A stretch of 63,166 bases of DNA, taken from assembly GCA_947490345.1 (NCBI GenBank), contig CANLGL010000027.1, positions 1 to 63,166 on the forward strand. Direction: 5' to 3'. Position 1 is the first letter of the stretch, and the number at the start of each line of letters is the position of its first letter. Made by a program: the position numbers and the translations under genes. Shown in pieces: positions 44,610 through 54,258 of the stretch. A model generated the notes under the pieces. It was given only the letters and a program-made list of their open reading frames with translations. It searched no databases and was not told the origin of the DNA. This stretch comes from Deltaproteobacteria bacterium (lineage in GTDB: Bacteria > Myxococcota_A > UBA796 > SXON01).

Positions 44610-46006
44610 TGGAGCGCGCCGGCCGCCCCATCTCGCGTGGCGCGGTCGTCCGAGGGCTTGAGGCGGCGCTCATCGGCGGGGTTGGCATTCCCCCCACGCT
44701 GCTCATGGAGCACGCTGCGCACGGCGTTGCCGACGCAATCGTCGCCTGGTGGGGACCGCGCCCGCCGCCGGCCACGCGCATCCTCTGCGGCCCCGGCAAC
44801 AACGGCGGCGATGGCTACGGGGTGGCCCGACACCTGCACTTGCGTGGCTGGCCCGTCGCCTGCCTGCCCGTCTTCGCGCCGGCCTCGGCCGAGTGTCGCG
44901 TCATGCACAGGATTGCGGAGGAGCTGGGCCTCGTGGGCACTATCCATGCGCCCGGCCTGGTGGTCGACGCCATCTTCGGCACCGGCCAGCGCGCTCCCAT
45001 CGACCTTCCGGAGCTACCGTCGTCGACCGCACCCGTTGTTGCGCTCGATGTCCCCACCGGCATCGACGCCGACACCGGCCGCCGCCTCGGCGAGGGTCCC
45101 AGGCCCGCCTTCGTGGTGACGATCGGTCGACTCAAACCCTGCCTCTTTTTGGGCGCTGCCCCCTTTGCGCTCGTCGACATCGGCTTGGAGTGGCGTGCCG
45201 GGCCGGCAGAGGCGTGCCTCGTGGACGCGCGGCCGTGGATGCCGGACCTCCCCGATGACGCCAACAAGTGGCGGCGGGGACACGTCTCGGTGCGGGCGGG
45301 CACGGCTGAGAAGACGGGCGCCGCGGTGCTCGCCTGCCTCGGCGCGCTGCGGGGCGGTGCGGGCCTCGTGACCCTACAGATTGAGCGCGCCGCGTGGGGC
45401 CGACTTCCCGAGCTGCCGCCCGAGGTGATGGTCGCGGAGCCGGCCGACGCGCCCCGAGGCGCCGTTCTGGTGCTCGGTCCCGGTCTCGGCCGCAGCGCCG
45501 ACGACGAGGTGCGCCGGCTGTGGCGTGATTTTGGTGGGCCGGCCGTTTTCGACGCCGACGGCCTGCGTGCGCTCGACGGGCGGCCGAGCGCCCATCCGCG
45601 GGTGATCACGCCGCACGCGGGGGAGGCCGCCCACCTGCTCCGTGAGGACTGGCGCACCCTGGAGGCCGACCGCCTCGCCACTGCGGCCCGGCTCGCGCCG
45701 ATGGCGACGACCATCTACAAAGGAGCCTGCCCGATCGTGACCGGGACGCCGCTCGCCGTGCTGACGGGTGGGACCGCTGCTCTGGGCGTCGGTGGGTCGG
45801 GCGACCTGTTGTCGGGAATCGTGGGCGGGCTTCTGGCCAACCACGCGGGTGGTCGCGGGGAGGGGCCCTGGCGGCGTGAGGAGTGCGACGCCGTCGCGCT
45901 CGCAGCGGCTTGGCTGCATCAGGAGGCGGCACGCGGACTGGCCCCTGGGGCGCTGGTCACCGAGATTGGGGCGCGGATACCGGGCGCGCGTAGCGCGGGG
46001 CACTAG
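44609..46006 (+). CDS. nnr: Bifunctional NAD(P)H-hydrate epimerase/dehydratase
   Basis: A 465-aa fusion that repairs damaged NAD(P)HX. The N-terminal NnrE/YjeF epimerase (about 1-205) shows LCGPGNNGGDGYGVARHL and ALDVPTGIDADTG. The C-terminal NnrD dehydratase (about 215-460) has a ribokinase-like fold with KWRRGHVSV, VLVLGPGLGRS, the VITPHAGE motif and GVGGSGDLLSGIVGGLLA. Coupled to pdxJ by TGATG. The 3' end overlaps the convergent TetR gene by 4 nt. Confidence 0.95.
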   Translation: MERAGRPISRGAVVRGLEAALIGGVGIPPTLLMEHAAHGVADAIVAWWGPRPPPATRILCGPGNNGGDGYGVARHLHLRGWPVACLPVFAPASAECRVMHRIAEELGLVGTIHAPGLVVDAIFGTGQRAPIDLPELPSSTAPVVALDVPTGIDADTGRRLGEGPRPAFVVTIGRLKPCLFLGAAPFALVDIGLEWRAGPAEACLVDARPWMPDLPDDANKWRRGHVSVRAGTAEKTGAAVLACLGALRGGAGLVTLQIERAAWGRLPELPPEVMVAEPADAPRGAVLVLGPGLGRSADDEVRRLWRDFGGPAVFDADGLRALDGRPSAHPRVITPHAGEAAHLLREDWRTLEADRLATAARLAPMATTIYKGACPIVTGTPLAVLTGGTAALGVGGSGDLLSGIVGGLLANHAGGRGEGPWRREECDAVALAAAWLHQEAARGLAPGALVTEIGARIPGARSAGH

Positions 46007-46608
46007 GGCCGGAGCGCTCGCATCAGCGCCCCGTTGACGGCGACGTCGCCGACGCCGTCGATCCGGGCGAGGGCCAGACCGTGGATCATGGAGGCCAGGT
46101 AGCAGGCCTGGTCGGGGTTTCCGCGCGGCAGGCCGAGACGGCGGGTGCGTAGGCGCACCACGTTGTCCAGGGCACGACGCGGGGACGGGACGGTGAGCAT
46201 GCCGTGCAGGCCCCGGACTCCGGTGCCCGGGTTGTGCCAGCCCTCGCCGGAGAAGAGCCGGTAGAGGTTGGCGTGTGCCGCTGCGAACGCCACCCATCGG
46301 CCGGCGACGTCGGGCACCGAGGTCCTGCCGCCGGGGGTCAGCCCCACCGCCGCCTGGAGCTTTTCGAGCACGGACTCGGCCACGGCGGCGCGCATGCCCG
46401 CGAGGTTGCCGAACTGGCGGACCAGCGACATGGCGGAGACGCCGAGGTCCCGTGCGAGGCCGCGCAGGCTCAGCGCGCAGGGGCCATGCAGGGTGACGAT
46501 CTGGCGACCGCGGGCGAGCGCCGAGGACCGCAGGTTGCCGTGGTGGTGGCGAACTTTGCGGTACCAGAGGTCGGTGCGGGAGGGAGTGGGGAGGAGGGTG
46601 GTGTCCAT
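46003..46608 (-). CDS. TetR/AcrR-family transcriptional regulator
   Basis: A 201-aa regulator. The helix-turn-helix is at about 25-70 with HHGNLRSSALARGRQIV, SLRGLARDLGVSAMSLVRQF and the typical F-G-N-L-AGMRAAVAE continuation. The C-terminal domain (about 85-200) contains WVAFAAAHANLYRLFSGEGW as in TetR_C_33-type regulators. It probably represses its own gene through the palindrome overlapping its promoter. No divergent partner lies immediately upstream; the next gene ends at 46694 on the same strand. Confidence 0.9.
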   Translation of the reverse strand: MDTTLLPTPSRTDLWYRKVRHHHGNLRSSALARGRQIVTLHGPCALSLRGLARDLGVSAMSLVRQFGNLAGMRAAVAESVLEKLQAAVGLTPGGRTSVPDVAGRWVAFAAAHANLYRLFSGEGWHNPGTGVRGLHGMLTVPSPRRALDNVVRLRTRRLGLPRGNPDQACYLASMIHGLALARIDGVGDVAVNGALMRALRP

Positions 46609-46614
46609 GGGCCT

Positions 46615-46643
46615 ATAGTAGCATCGGTACTATGTGACCGCAA
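46615..46643 (-). promoter_or_regulatory. Promoter with overlapping palindromic operator for the TetR gene
   Basis: On the minus strand: -35 TTGCGG (46643-46638), 17-bp spacer, -10 TACTAT (46620-46615), then six bases and ATG at 46608, so the transcript probably begins at or next to the start codon (leaderless). A perfect 6-bp inverted repeat ATAGTA-N7-TACTAT (46615-46633) covers the -10 and most of the spacer, the usual place for an autorepressor site. Confidence 0.6.
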
Positions 46644-46693
46644 GCGGCCCACCCCAGTCCGGGCGACAACCGGCGGAACCACGCACGGCTGAA

Positions 46694-49600
46694 CTAGCGC
46701 GTCACCACGATCGAGTCGCTGCCCACGATCGCCCCGCGCAGGTCGGTGGCGACCAGACTGATGTCGTTGGGGCCGTCCGCCAGCGGGACCGTCACCTCCC
46801 AGTTGAGGTCGTCGATCCAGGTGAGCGCCAGCGGAGCGCCCGCGCCGTCGAGCGCGATCTGCCTCACGTCGATCCAAGCCTCGCCCGCGATCACGACCTC
46901 GGCAGTGTCCACCGAGAAGTCGGCGCCGCCGCCCGTCGTGATGCGGAAGTCCAAGGGCGGATACAGGGTCGTGACCGCGTTGGGAGCACCATTCATCACC
47001 CAGTCGGCCCGGGCGTCGATGAACGCGCAGTGAGACGCGATGGCCTGCGCCGGCAGCAGCTCCGCCATCTGATCACACCACGGCGCCAGGTACGTGCCGT
47101 TGTAGGCGCTCCCGACGATGTCCTGGAGGTGCCCGTAGTAGGCCCGAAGGTTGGCCGGATCCTGCACCAGGCGGGCGAGATCCCCGTTGCCCACCACCGA
47201 CCCCGACGAACCACCGTAGAAGTCCAGGTCGTGCGGGAAGTACAGCACCCGCTCGTCCTCGGGGCGAACGTAGAACTTCGCGTTGTGTTGACTCCCGTCC
47301 CCGCCGTAGTTGTCAATCGCGCCGGAGAGGGTGGCGAACGCGTACGCACGCAGCCATTGATCGACGTCGATGACCGCGTCGATGTCGGTCTGAAAGCTCT
47401 GGGCGAGATCGATGAGGCGATCGTAGTCGTCCACGCGCTCGTTGTTCTGGATCATGAAGTTCCAGCGGTAGTTCTCGGGGTCGTCGCCGAGATCGGTGAT
47501 GGCCGTGCCGACGACGTAGTCGGGCTGTGGCAACTTGAGTCCCTCGGCGGTGCCGTCGTCCGTCGTGAGCGGATAGTAGATGAGCTCGTACTCGAAGAGC
47601 GCGCCGCTGGCCCCGTCCGCAAACTGGGAGTCGAGGACGAGGTCGCTGGAGCGATCGAGCTGCAGCTCGGCGGGACCCGTGTGTGCCGACAGGGGCGTCA
47701 GGGCCTGGGTGAGGTCGTTGTACTCGCCCGACACCGAGCCTGCGTGCGTCATCACCAGGTTCATCAGCACTTCGCGCTGGCCGAATCCGACGCCCTCGGA
47801 ACGATCGACCAGCACGCTCGTGTGGCTGCCGCGGAAGGGCTGCTGGCGGTGGAACGACACACCGTAGCCGAGGCGCGGGGTCTGGGGTCGGCCCCGCTGG
47901 CTGCCCTTGAGCCGGACGCCGACGTCGTAGAAGACCTCGGCCTCGTCGTAGACGACCGTGGCCCCAACCAGATCGTCGCTCATCAGGTTGGGTTCGTCAT
48001 GCAGCCAATCCGAGTCGGCTGCGGTGACCAGGATACGGAAGTTGTGCAAGCCGTTGGTCGCTGCTTTTCCGTCGTCGAACTTGATGAGCGCGCGGGAGTC
48101 GGGCCCGGCTGCGGGAAAGAAGGAGAGGCTCCCAAGGCCGTCTAGGGCCTCGACATAGAACTGTACGATCGACCCCGCCGCCTGCCCGTCGATCCGCGCA
48201 TGCCACCGACCGGGCTCGACCTCGGTCATCGCGACGTCCTGCCAGGCCGCGCCCTCGAACGAGGAGCGTAGGGTCACCACGGCCACGCCGTCGGGGTCGT
48301 CTGCTGAAACCGTGATCAACACGGGCTCGTAGGGCGCGGGGATCGCCACATCCTGGGCCAGGTCGGCGAAGGTCGGGCCGCTGTTTTCGACGACTGTTGA
48401 GTTGGCTGCCCCGGGGGTGCCCGACGCCTCGTGGGTGGCCACCAGCGTCGTCCGCGGCAAACGGTTGAAGTACAGCCGCGTGTTGACCTGGTTGTCGCCC
48501 GAAATCCATCGGGCCCGAAACGAGACCTCGTATTCGCGGGTCGCGATGTCTCGCACGAGCGTGGTCTCGGCGTGGTTGTGCATGTGCCCCGTCGGTCCGG
48601 TCGCGACCAGACGCAACACGGAGTTTGCGCTGTCGTCGGGGTCGGGCTCCACGGCGCTGTGACGATGGTTGCCGAGCAGGCGCCAGTGGTCGCCGCCGCC
48701 GTCGAAGCTCCCGTTCTGGACCAGCTCCACCGGAGCGCCGCCCGGATCCTGGACCACGCTGAGGTCGTCAATCAGGACCTCGCCCGCGTCGAGGAGGCCG
48801 ATCACCAGCTCTTCCCAGGCGCCGTCGGGTCCCACCGCGCTCGGGTCGGCGTCGCCACGGTAGCTGTAGCTGACCCATTGGGAACGGGAACCTTCGCTGC
48901 TCGCCGCCCAGGCCTCCCCCGCGTTGTTGTCGGTCCGCGGGTCCACGAGCTCCAGGCTGGACCCCCCCCCGTCGGCTGCGCTCGGCCAGCGCCCCCCGTC
49001 GAAGTAGCGCACCTCGTCGGCGGGGTTGCCGCGGGCGTCGAGCAACAGGACCCGGTCGCTTCCATTGTCGAGGCGGCCCGAGAAATCGCGGACGACCGCG
49101 TACGCTCCCGCCTCCAGAACCGTCCCCAAGGGGAACTCAAAGGCGACGGCATCCACGAGCTGCCAACCGCCGAGGTCCACCGCGTCCGCGCCGCGGTTGT
49201 AGAGCTCAACCCACTCCTCGGAGGGCTCCGTCACGTGGTGGTACTGGAGCTCGTTGATCACCACGTCGTCGGTGACATCGACGACGTTCGGCGCACCCGG
49301 CGTGGGTTCGGTGGGAAAGCGCCATGGGCCGCCGTCATCATCGCGGCCGCGGAGCCGATCCGAGACCCGCACTGCGTCGAGCAGGGCGCTCCGATCGGCC
49401 GAGTAGAGGAAGAGCACGTCGCCGGCCGCGATCGAGAAACCCACGTCTGGTACCGTGCGGAGCTCGCCGGGCTCCAGGGTGCCAGCCGACAGTACGAGCT
49501 CGCCGCCGCCCGATGAAGTGAGCACCAGGCCGGTCGTGTCCTGCGCGCTCTGGCTCACGTCGAGCAGCTCAACCCAGTAGGGCGCGTCCAGCGCCGGCGC

Positions 49601-51313
49601 GACTTCGTTCAGGATCACCGTGGGTTCGTCGCCACCCGAGGTGATTTTGGCGTCGAGCGCGCACCCGAAGGTCAGGTCAAGATCGGCGTCCTCGGCCTGG
49701 TGGACTTCGACGGCCAGGACGTTGTCGCCCCGCGTCAGCGCATCGGTGGCGATCTCGGCGTAGAGTTGGGTGGCATCCCCGACGGCGGTGGTGGCCAGGG
49801 TAGCGGCATCAACGGCGCCCGCGATCAGGTTGTGTCGCCACACCTCGACCCCGTTGAGGTAGACGATGGCGCTGTCATCGAGGACACACGAGAGCGAGAG
49901 CGTGGTCGAGGCCGGCTCGCTTTCGAACGAAAACGACGTGCGGAAGGTGGTCGTCGGTTGGATCGTCGGCAGCTCCGTGGCGCCACGGGACCCGAGCAGC
50001 GGCTCCACCGAGCGGAAAAGCGCGTAGGTGTTCTCGGTGTTGGTGACCGAGGTGTCGGCGAAGGTGTCCACCCAGATGTACTGCGTGCCCTCGCTGAAGG
50101 AGCCGGCCGTGGCCCAGCCCCAGGGATCGGCGCTGCGATCGGCCTCGACCGCCGGAAGGGCCCAGGATGTGTCGGCGTTGGCCTGTTCCACGAGGACGGT
50201 GAGCTCGTCCTCGGTCGGCGGCGGGTCGGGGGTGCCGGGGCAGCCGTCGATCGGACCGAGCACCCACTCAAAGGCCGAGGCGTCGGTGCCGACAACCTCG
50301 TCAGGCAACGCAAGCTCGGCGATGGTCATCTGGGGGCCGCCGTAGTCCCACGGCGCTTCCCACGCGGCGAGGTACACGTGATCCTGCGGCGTCACGTCGA
50401 GCGCGAAGGTGTCGACGGTCGTCCAGCTGCCATCAGAGTCCTCGCCCACCAGACGGAGGTCGCTCCCGTCGGCCTGGCCCAGGTACAGGGCGAAGTAGTT
50501 GTCGGCGGTGACCGAGGCCGTCGCGACCGCGTCCGCCAGCGCCGCGCCAGCGTAGAAGACGGCCTGCCCGCGGCTCCACGCGCTGTCGTCGTAGCTTGGG
50601 TCCGCCCAGTCGGCGGCGGGGTAAGCCCCCGAGACGTCGTAGGCCCAGATGGCGTCGAGTGGAACGAGCTCCTGGGTGGTCGTCAGCTCGGTGGGATCGA
50701 GTTGGTTGGGCTGCCCGGGCGTGCCACCGAGCTCGGCGCTGGTGGTCCAGTTCTCGGCGTGGTCGCTCGCCGCGTCGGGGTTGGTCTTGGCCAGGGACAG
50801 CCCTGAGCCGTCGGCCGCCACGGGCCACGGATCATCGGCGCCATAGGCCACCGTGTCGATCAGGCGCCCGCTGTTGTTCCAGAGGTCGAGCCGCTCGCCG
50901 CCATCGGCGAGGTCGCCCTCGAAGGGGCCCAGCGCACCCGCGACGCGGCCCGGGTCGGCCGCGACGACGAGGTACCCGCCCGCGTCGAGGATGGTCTGGT
51001 CGGCAAAGGCATAGGCGACGCCCCCGGCTAGCGACCAGCCCGACAGGTCCATGTCCAGCGCCATCGGGTTGTGGAACTCGATCCACTTCAGCGACGGGTC
51101 GCCAGGCGCGTTGTAGAGAATCTCGGCGAAGGTGATCGAGCCCGGCGCCGCCGTCTCCTCGCGCAGCCAGGCGGCCGCTTTCGCCGGGACCGTCTCTACG
51201 CCATCGGAGGTGTCACCACCGGGAGCGTCGTCCAGGGCGATGCTTTGGGAGGTGCACCCCGCTGAGACGGAGAGCGCGAGCCAAAGCGTCGAGGGGGAGG
51301 CGTTGTGGAGCAC
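46694..51313 (-). CDS. Giant lamin-tail-domain / CotH-like surface lipoprotein
   Basis: A 1539-aa protein. The N-terminus MLHNASPSTLWLALSVSAGC gives a lipobox (SAGC). At least three lamin-tail domains are visible, near 57-200 (ITFAEILYNAPGD, WIEFHNPMALDMDLSGWSL), about 565 (VILNEVAPALD) and about 683 (VVINELQYHHV, WVELYNRGADAVDLGGWQL). Between them are beta-sandwich/carbohydrate-binding-like modules. Residues about 1130-1350 resemble CotH kinase-like domains, with VGVRLKGSQRGRP, and the acidic metal site region HNAKFYVRPEDERVLYFPHD near 1343. A final Ig-like unit follows. CotH proteins phosphorylate surface proteins in spores; activity here is unproven. It lies 57 bp downstream of the FG-GAP lipoprotein gene. 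Confidence 0.82.
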   Translation of the reverse strand: MLHNASPSTLWLALSVSAGCTSQSIALDDAPGGDTSDGVETVPAKAAAWLREETAAPGSITFAEILYNAPGDPSLKWIEFHNPMALDMDLSGWSLAGGVAYAFADQTILDAGGYLVVAADPGRVAGALGPFEGDLADGGERLDLWNNSGRLIDTVAYGADDPWPVAADGSGLSLAKTNPDAASDHAENWTTSAELGGTPGQPNQLDPTELTTTQELVPLDAIWAYDVSGAYPAADWADPSYDDSAWSRGQAVFYAGAALADAVATASVTADNYFALYLGQADGSDLRLVGEDSDGSWTTVDTFALDVTPQDHVYLAAWEAPWDYGGPQMTIAELALPDEVVGTDASAFEWVLGPIDGCPGTPDPPPTEDELTVLVEQANADTSWALPAVEADRSADPWGWATAGSFSEGTQYIWVDTFADTSVTNTENTYALFRSVEPLLGSRGATELPTIQPTTTFRTSFSFESEPASTTLSLSCVLDDSAIVYLNGVEVWRHNLIAGAVDAATLATTAVGDATQLYAEIATDALTRGDNVLAVEVHQAEDADLDLTFGCALDAKITSGGDEPTVILNEVAPALDAPYWVELLDVSQSAQDTTGLVLTSSGGGELVLSAGTLEPGELRTVPDVGFSIAAGDVLFLYSADRSALLDAVRVSDRLRGRDDDGGPWRFPTEPTPGAPNVVDVTDDVVINELQYHHVTEPSEEWVELYNRGADAVDLGGWQLVDAVAFEFPLGTVLEAGAYAVVRDFSGRLDNGSDRVLLLDARGNPADEVRYFDGGRWPSAADGGGSSLELVDPRTDNNAGEAWAASSEGSRSQWVSYSYRGDADPSAVGPDGAWEELVIGLLDAGEVLIDDLSVVQDPGGAPVELVQNGSFDGGGDHWRLLGNHRHSAVEPDPDDSANSVLRLVATGPTGHMHNHAETTLVRDIATREYEVSFRARWISGDNQVNTRLYFNRLPRTTLVATHEASGTPGAANSTVVENSGPTFADLAQDVAIPAPYEPVLITVSADDPDGVAVVTLRSSFEGAAWQDVAMTEVEPGRWHARIDGQAAGSIVQFYVEALDGLGSLSFFPAAGPDSRALIKFDDGKAATNGLHNFRILVTAADSDWLHDEPNLMSDDLVGATVVYDEAEVFYDVGVRLKGSQRGRPQTPRLGYGVSFHRQQPFRGSHTSVLVDRSEGVGFGQREVLMNLVMTHAGSVSGEYNDLTQALTPLSAHTGPAELQLDRSSDLVLDSQFADGASGALFEYELIYYPLTTDDGTAEGLKLPQPDYVVGTAITDLGDDPENYRWNFMIQNNERVDDYDRLIDLAQSFQTDIDAVIDVDQWLRAYAFATLSGAIDNYGGDGSQHNAKFYVRPEDERVLYFPHDLDFYGGSSGSVVGNGDLARLVQDPANLRAYYGHLQDIVGSAYNGTYLAPWCDQMAELLPAQAIASHCAFIDARADWVMNGAPNAVTTLYPPLDFRITTGGGADFSVDTAEVVIAGEAWIDVRQIALDGAGAPLALTWIDDLNWEVTVPLADGPNDISLVATDLRGAIVGSDSIVVTR

Positions 51314-51370
51314 GTGGATTCGGCGGCCTCCGCAGTCTGGACATAGCTCGCGCGCCGTCTCCGGCCCGCC

Positions 51371-54190
51371 TCAGCGTCCCGAGAACACATACACCGACCC
51401 GGCACCTTCGTTGGCGTACGGGGCGCCCACGGCCACCTCGGCAAAGCCGTCCCCCTCCAGGTCGAGGCCACCTGCCAGCGCCTCGCCGATCCGCTCGGTC
51501 GACGAGCTGCCCGCGATGCTGGCGTCGGGCTCCGCACCGTCGGGAGTCCAGTCAGCCACGCTCAGGGCGCGGTAGATCTCGACCATCCCCCCGCCACTCG
51601 CCGCGCCCGGCGCGCCCCCGAGCACGTCGCCCACGCCGTCGTGATCGAGGTCCCCGGCGGAGGCCAGGACCGCACCCAACCGCGCATCGGGCCCGCTCCC
51701 GATGAAGCGCGCGTCTGCGTCAGCGGCGAACAGCCCGACGTCGGGCTCGCTCCGTCCGAAGAAGATCGCGACGCTGCCGTTGTCGGTCTCCTGGCCTTCG
51801 CCACGCGGCACGCCCACGAAGAGGTCGCCGAGGCCGTCCTCGTCGAGATCGCCGGGGCACGCCACCGCCGCGCCGAGCTGGTCTCCAGCCGCGTCACCCC
51901 TCACGCGGAACCAGACACTCTCGTCAAGCTCGCTGAAGGATTCGAGGCCGGCACCACTGAGCAAGCCGAAGACACCGGCCGCCTCCCGCGCATCGGGCGA
52001 AGCATGGCTCGCGCCAAGCGCAAGCTCCACGGCCCCGTCCCCGTCGGCATCGGGGCACACCGCGAGTCCCCACCCGAGCTGGCTGCCCGCCGCGCCCACC
52101 ACGATGGCGTCGCTGTCGCTCAGATCGAGGGTGCCCGTCGGCCGGGTGTAGTCCCCCGAGAAGACGGCGACGGCGCCGGCATCTTTGCCACCCAGGCTGC
52201 TCGTCGGCCCGGCTGCGATCAGCTCCGCAAGGCCGTCCCCATCGAGGTCTCCGCCGGTGAGGCGCGCGCCGAAGCCGTCGCCTGCTTCGCCCACGAAGCT
52301 CCAGGCTGCCGCCTCGCCGATGGGGAGGTCGCTCGGAAGTCCTTGGCCCCCGTAGACCACGTAAACCTGCCCGGCGTCCGGCCCGCCGACGCCACCCAGC
52401 GCCGCGCCGAGGGCCAGATCCTCTTCGCCGTCGCCGTCGAGGTCGCCGAGCGCGGCTGCCCCGCCACTCGCGCCAAACCCGTCGCCCGGAGTCTCCGCGC
52501 GCCAGGAGCCCGCGGAATCGTCAGCGGTGAGCGACTCCGCGCCACGAAGGCTCGCGCTGGTGTACAGGTAGACCACGCCCTCGTCGCCGTCCGGCGCTCC
52601 GATGCCGAGATCGCTGGCCCCGTCCCCATCGAGGTCTCCGAGGCGCGACAGCAAGCTCCCGAAGTGGGCGCCGTCGGCCGTTCCCGACAACAGGACCATC
52701 GCATCGGCGGGCGCGGTCTCGCCCGAGATGGCGTCGCCGAGCGTCACCGAGGCGACGCCAGCGGCGCCGGTGTCCAGCCCGTCGGAGCAGGCGACGAGAC
52801 AGCGGACATTGCTCCCGGCGCGCAGCCCCGCCGTGGGGAAGGTGTCGCCTTGGCCGACGGTCAGCGCGAGCTCCCATCGGGTCTGGCAGGAGACGGCGTC
52901 GCCATCGAGGTCGTAGGCCGTGTCGACCACGGTGCACGTGAGCGTCTCGCCCGCAGTGGGCTGACTCGGGCTGAGGCGCACGCTCGGGGCGGTAGGGGGC
53001 GTGTTGGCGATGGCGACGGGCGCGCTGGCCGTGGAGGTCGCCGCGCCGTGGCCGTCATCACCGGTCGCGACACAGCTCAGGAGATTCCCGCGAACGGCCG
53101 TCCCAGCCGGAAGCGTGGGTCCCCGACCGACGTCCACCCCATCGACGAACCACGCGTAGCTCAAGAGGACATCGTCGTCATCGATGTCGATGGCGGCCTC
53201 GACCAGGCCGCAGGTTGCGACGGTTCCTGCCCCGAGTCCTTCGGGCGTCACGCTGACTGCGGGGAGCGTCGGCGGGTGGTTGGGCAGGGTCCACAGCGCG
53301 GACTCGGCGAAGTCGTCGTATTCGCCGTCCGAGACGGTCACGCGGCACGCCAGCTCCCTGCCGCGGGGCGCCAGGGGGGCCGGGATGCTCTGAGCGGTGT
53401 CGTCGAGGCGGTCGCCGTCGAGTAGCCAGGCGTAGGTCGCGGTCAGCGTGTCGCCTTCGGGGTCGGTGGGCTCGTCGTGACCGCAGTACAGCGTGGTCGA
53501 GCCCGCATCGGCCTCGATCGCCGAGACACCGACGACGGGTGGGGCGTTGTGGATAGCCAAGAAGGCCTTGCCGGGCTCAACGGCGGCGCCGCCCGTCTCG
53601 GCGATGACCCACACCTCCCAGATGTCGCCGGCAAAGACCTGCTCCGCGGGCACGGTCCCCTCGGTCAGCTCGGTGACAGCGCCGTTTCGGGACCACTGCA
53701 GCCGGTAGTCGAAGGGGCTCTCGTCTTCGAACCACGCGTCGGTCAGAATCACCGCGCTCAGCTCGTCGCCGGTGGCCGCGTCGGCTGGCTCGATGGACAC
53801 GACCGCGGCGGTGACGGTCGTCGGGTCAACCAGAACCAGGGCATTGCGCCGGACCTGCTGGTGGTCGCTGTCCTCGGTCTCGATCCACAGGTCGTGCGCG
53901 CCCTCCGGCAGGCTGATCTGGAGCGAAAACTGCCCAAGCTTGTCGGGGTACCCGGAGCCGACCAGCCCCGCCGTGCTGCTCATCACCCGCACCTCGAGCG
54001 TGGCTGGCTCGTCCTTGTCGTCGATGACCACGGCCTGCACCGTGACGGCATCGGCGCTGAGCAGTCTCAACCCGTCCTGCGGGCTCACCAGGTACAACTC
54101 CGGCGGGAGGCTGTCACGCGCAGTATCGGCCTCCGCAAACCAGTTTGAGCCGCACCCGGTGGACAGCAAAAACACCCAGCTTGCGCGCAT
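51371..54190 (-). CDS. Ig-like / FG-GAP propeller lipoprotein
   Basis: A 939-aa protein starting MRASWVFLLSTGCGSN, lipobox STGC. The N-terminal about 480 residues hold PKD/Ig-like units (SYAWFVDGVDVGRGPTL, TATYAWLLDGD, NTPPTAPSVRLSPSQPTAG). From about 500 to the end there are seven FG-GAP repeats with loops such as DLDGDGASDLGIGAPDG and DLDHDGVGDVLGGAPGA, enough for a seven-blade propeller. Outer-surface location expected. It shares direction with the LTD/CotH gene and starts 68 bp from a divergent gene. Confidence 0.85.
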   Translation of the reverse strand: MRASWVFLLSTGCGSNWFAEADTARDSLPPELYLVSPQDGLRLLSADAVTVQAVVIDDKDEPATLEVRVMSSTAGLVGSGYPDKLGQFSLQISLPEGAHDLWIETEDSDHQQVRRNALVLVDPTTVTAAVVSIEPADAATGDELSAVILTDAWFEDESPFDYRLQWSRNGAVTELTEGTVPAEQVFAGDIWEVWVIAETGGAAVEPGKAFLAIHNAPPVVGVSAIEADAGSTTLYCGHDEPTDPEGDTLTATYAWLLDGDRLDDTAQSIPAPLAPRGRELACRVTVSDGEYDDFAESALWTLPNHPPTLPAVSVTPEGLGAGTVATCGLVEAAIDIDDDDVLLSYAWFVDGVDVGRGPTLPAGTAVRGNLLSCVATGDDGHGAATSTASAPVAIANTPPTAPSVRLSPSQPTAGETLTCTVVDTAYDLDGDAVSCQTRWELALTVGQGDTFPTAGLRAGSNVRCLVACSDGLDTGAAGVASVTLGDAISGETAPADAMVLLSGTADGAHFGSLLSRLGDLDGDGASDLGIGAPDGDEGVVYLYTSASLRGAESLTADDSAGSWRAETPGDGFGASGGAAALGDLDGDGEEDLALGAALGGVGGPDAGQVYVVYGGQGLPSDLPIGEAAAWSFVGEAGDGFGARLTGGDLDGDGLAELIAAGPTSSLGGKDAGAVAVFSGDYTRPTGTLDLSDSDAIVVGAAGSQLGWGLAVCPDADGDGAVELALGASHASPDAREAAGVFGLLSGAGLESFSELDESVWFRVRGDAAGDQLGAAVACPGDLDEDGLGDLFVGVPRGEGQETDNGSVAIFFGRSEPDVGLFAADADARFIGSGPDARLGAVLASAGDLDHDGVGDVLGGAPGAASGGGMVEIYRALSVADWTPDGAEPDASIAGSSSTERIGEALAGGLDLEGDGFAEVAVGAPYANEGAGSVYVFSGR

Positions 54191-54258
54191 GCGGACCTCG
54201 ACGCCGCTGCATCGGTAGGACGGGGCGGGGATTGAGGGGGAGTGATAAACCCGCCGCG

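Noticed and set aside
46634..50806. Plus-strand open frames of about 360-500 codons opposite the LTD/CotH gene
   Set aside because: Antisense shadows with no recognisable domain.
51641..53425. Plus-strand open frame of 594 codons opposite the FG-GAP lipoprotein
   Set aside because: Shadow of the repeated Asp/Gly codons; translation is low-complexity Arg/Ala/Glu without motifs.
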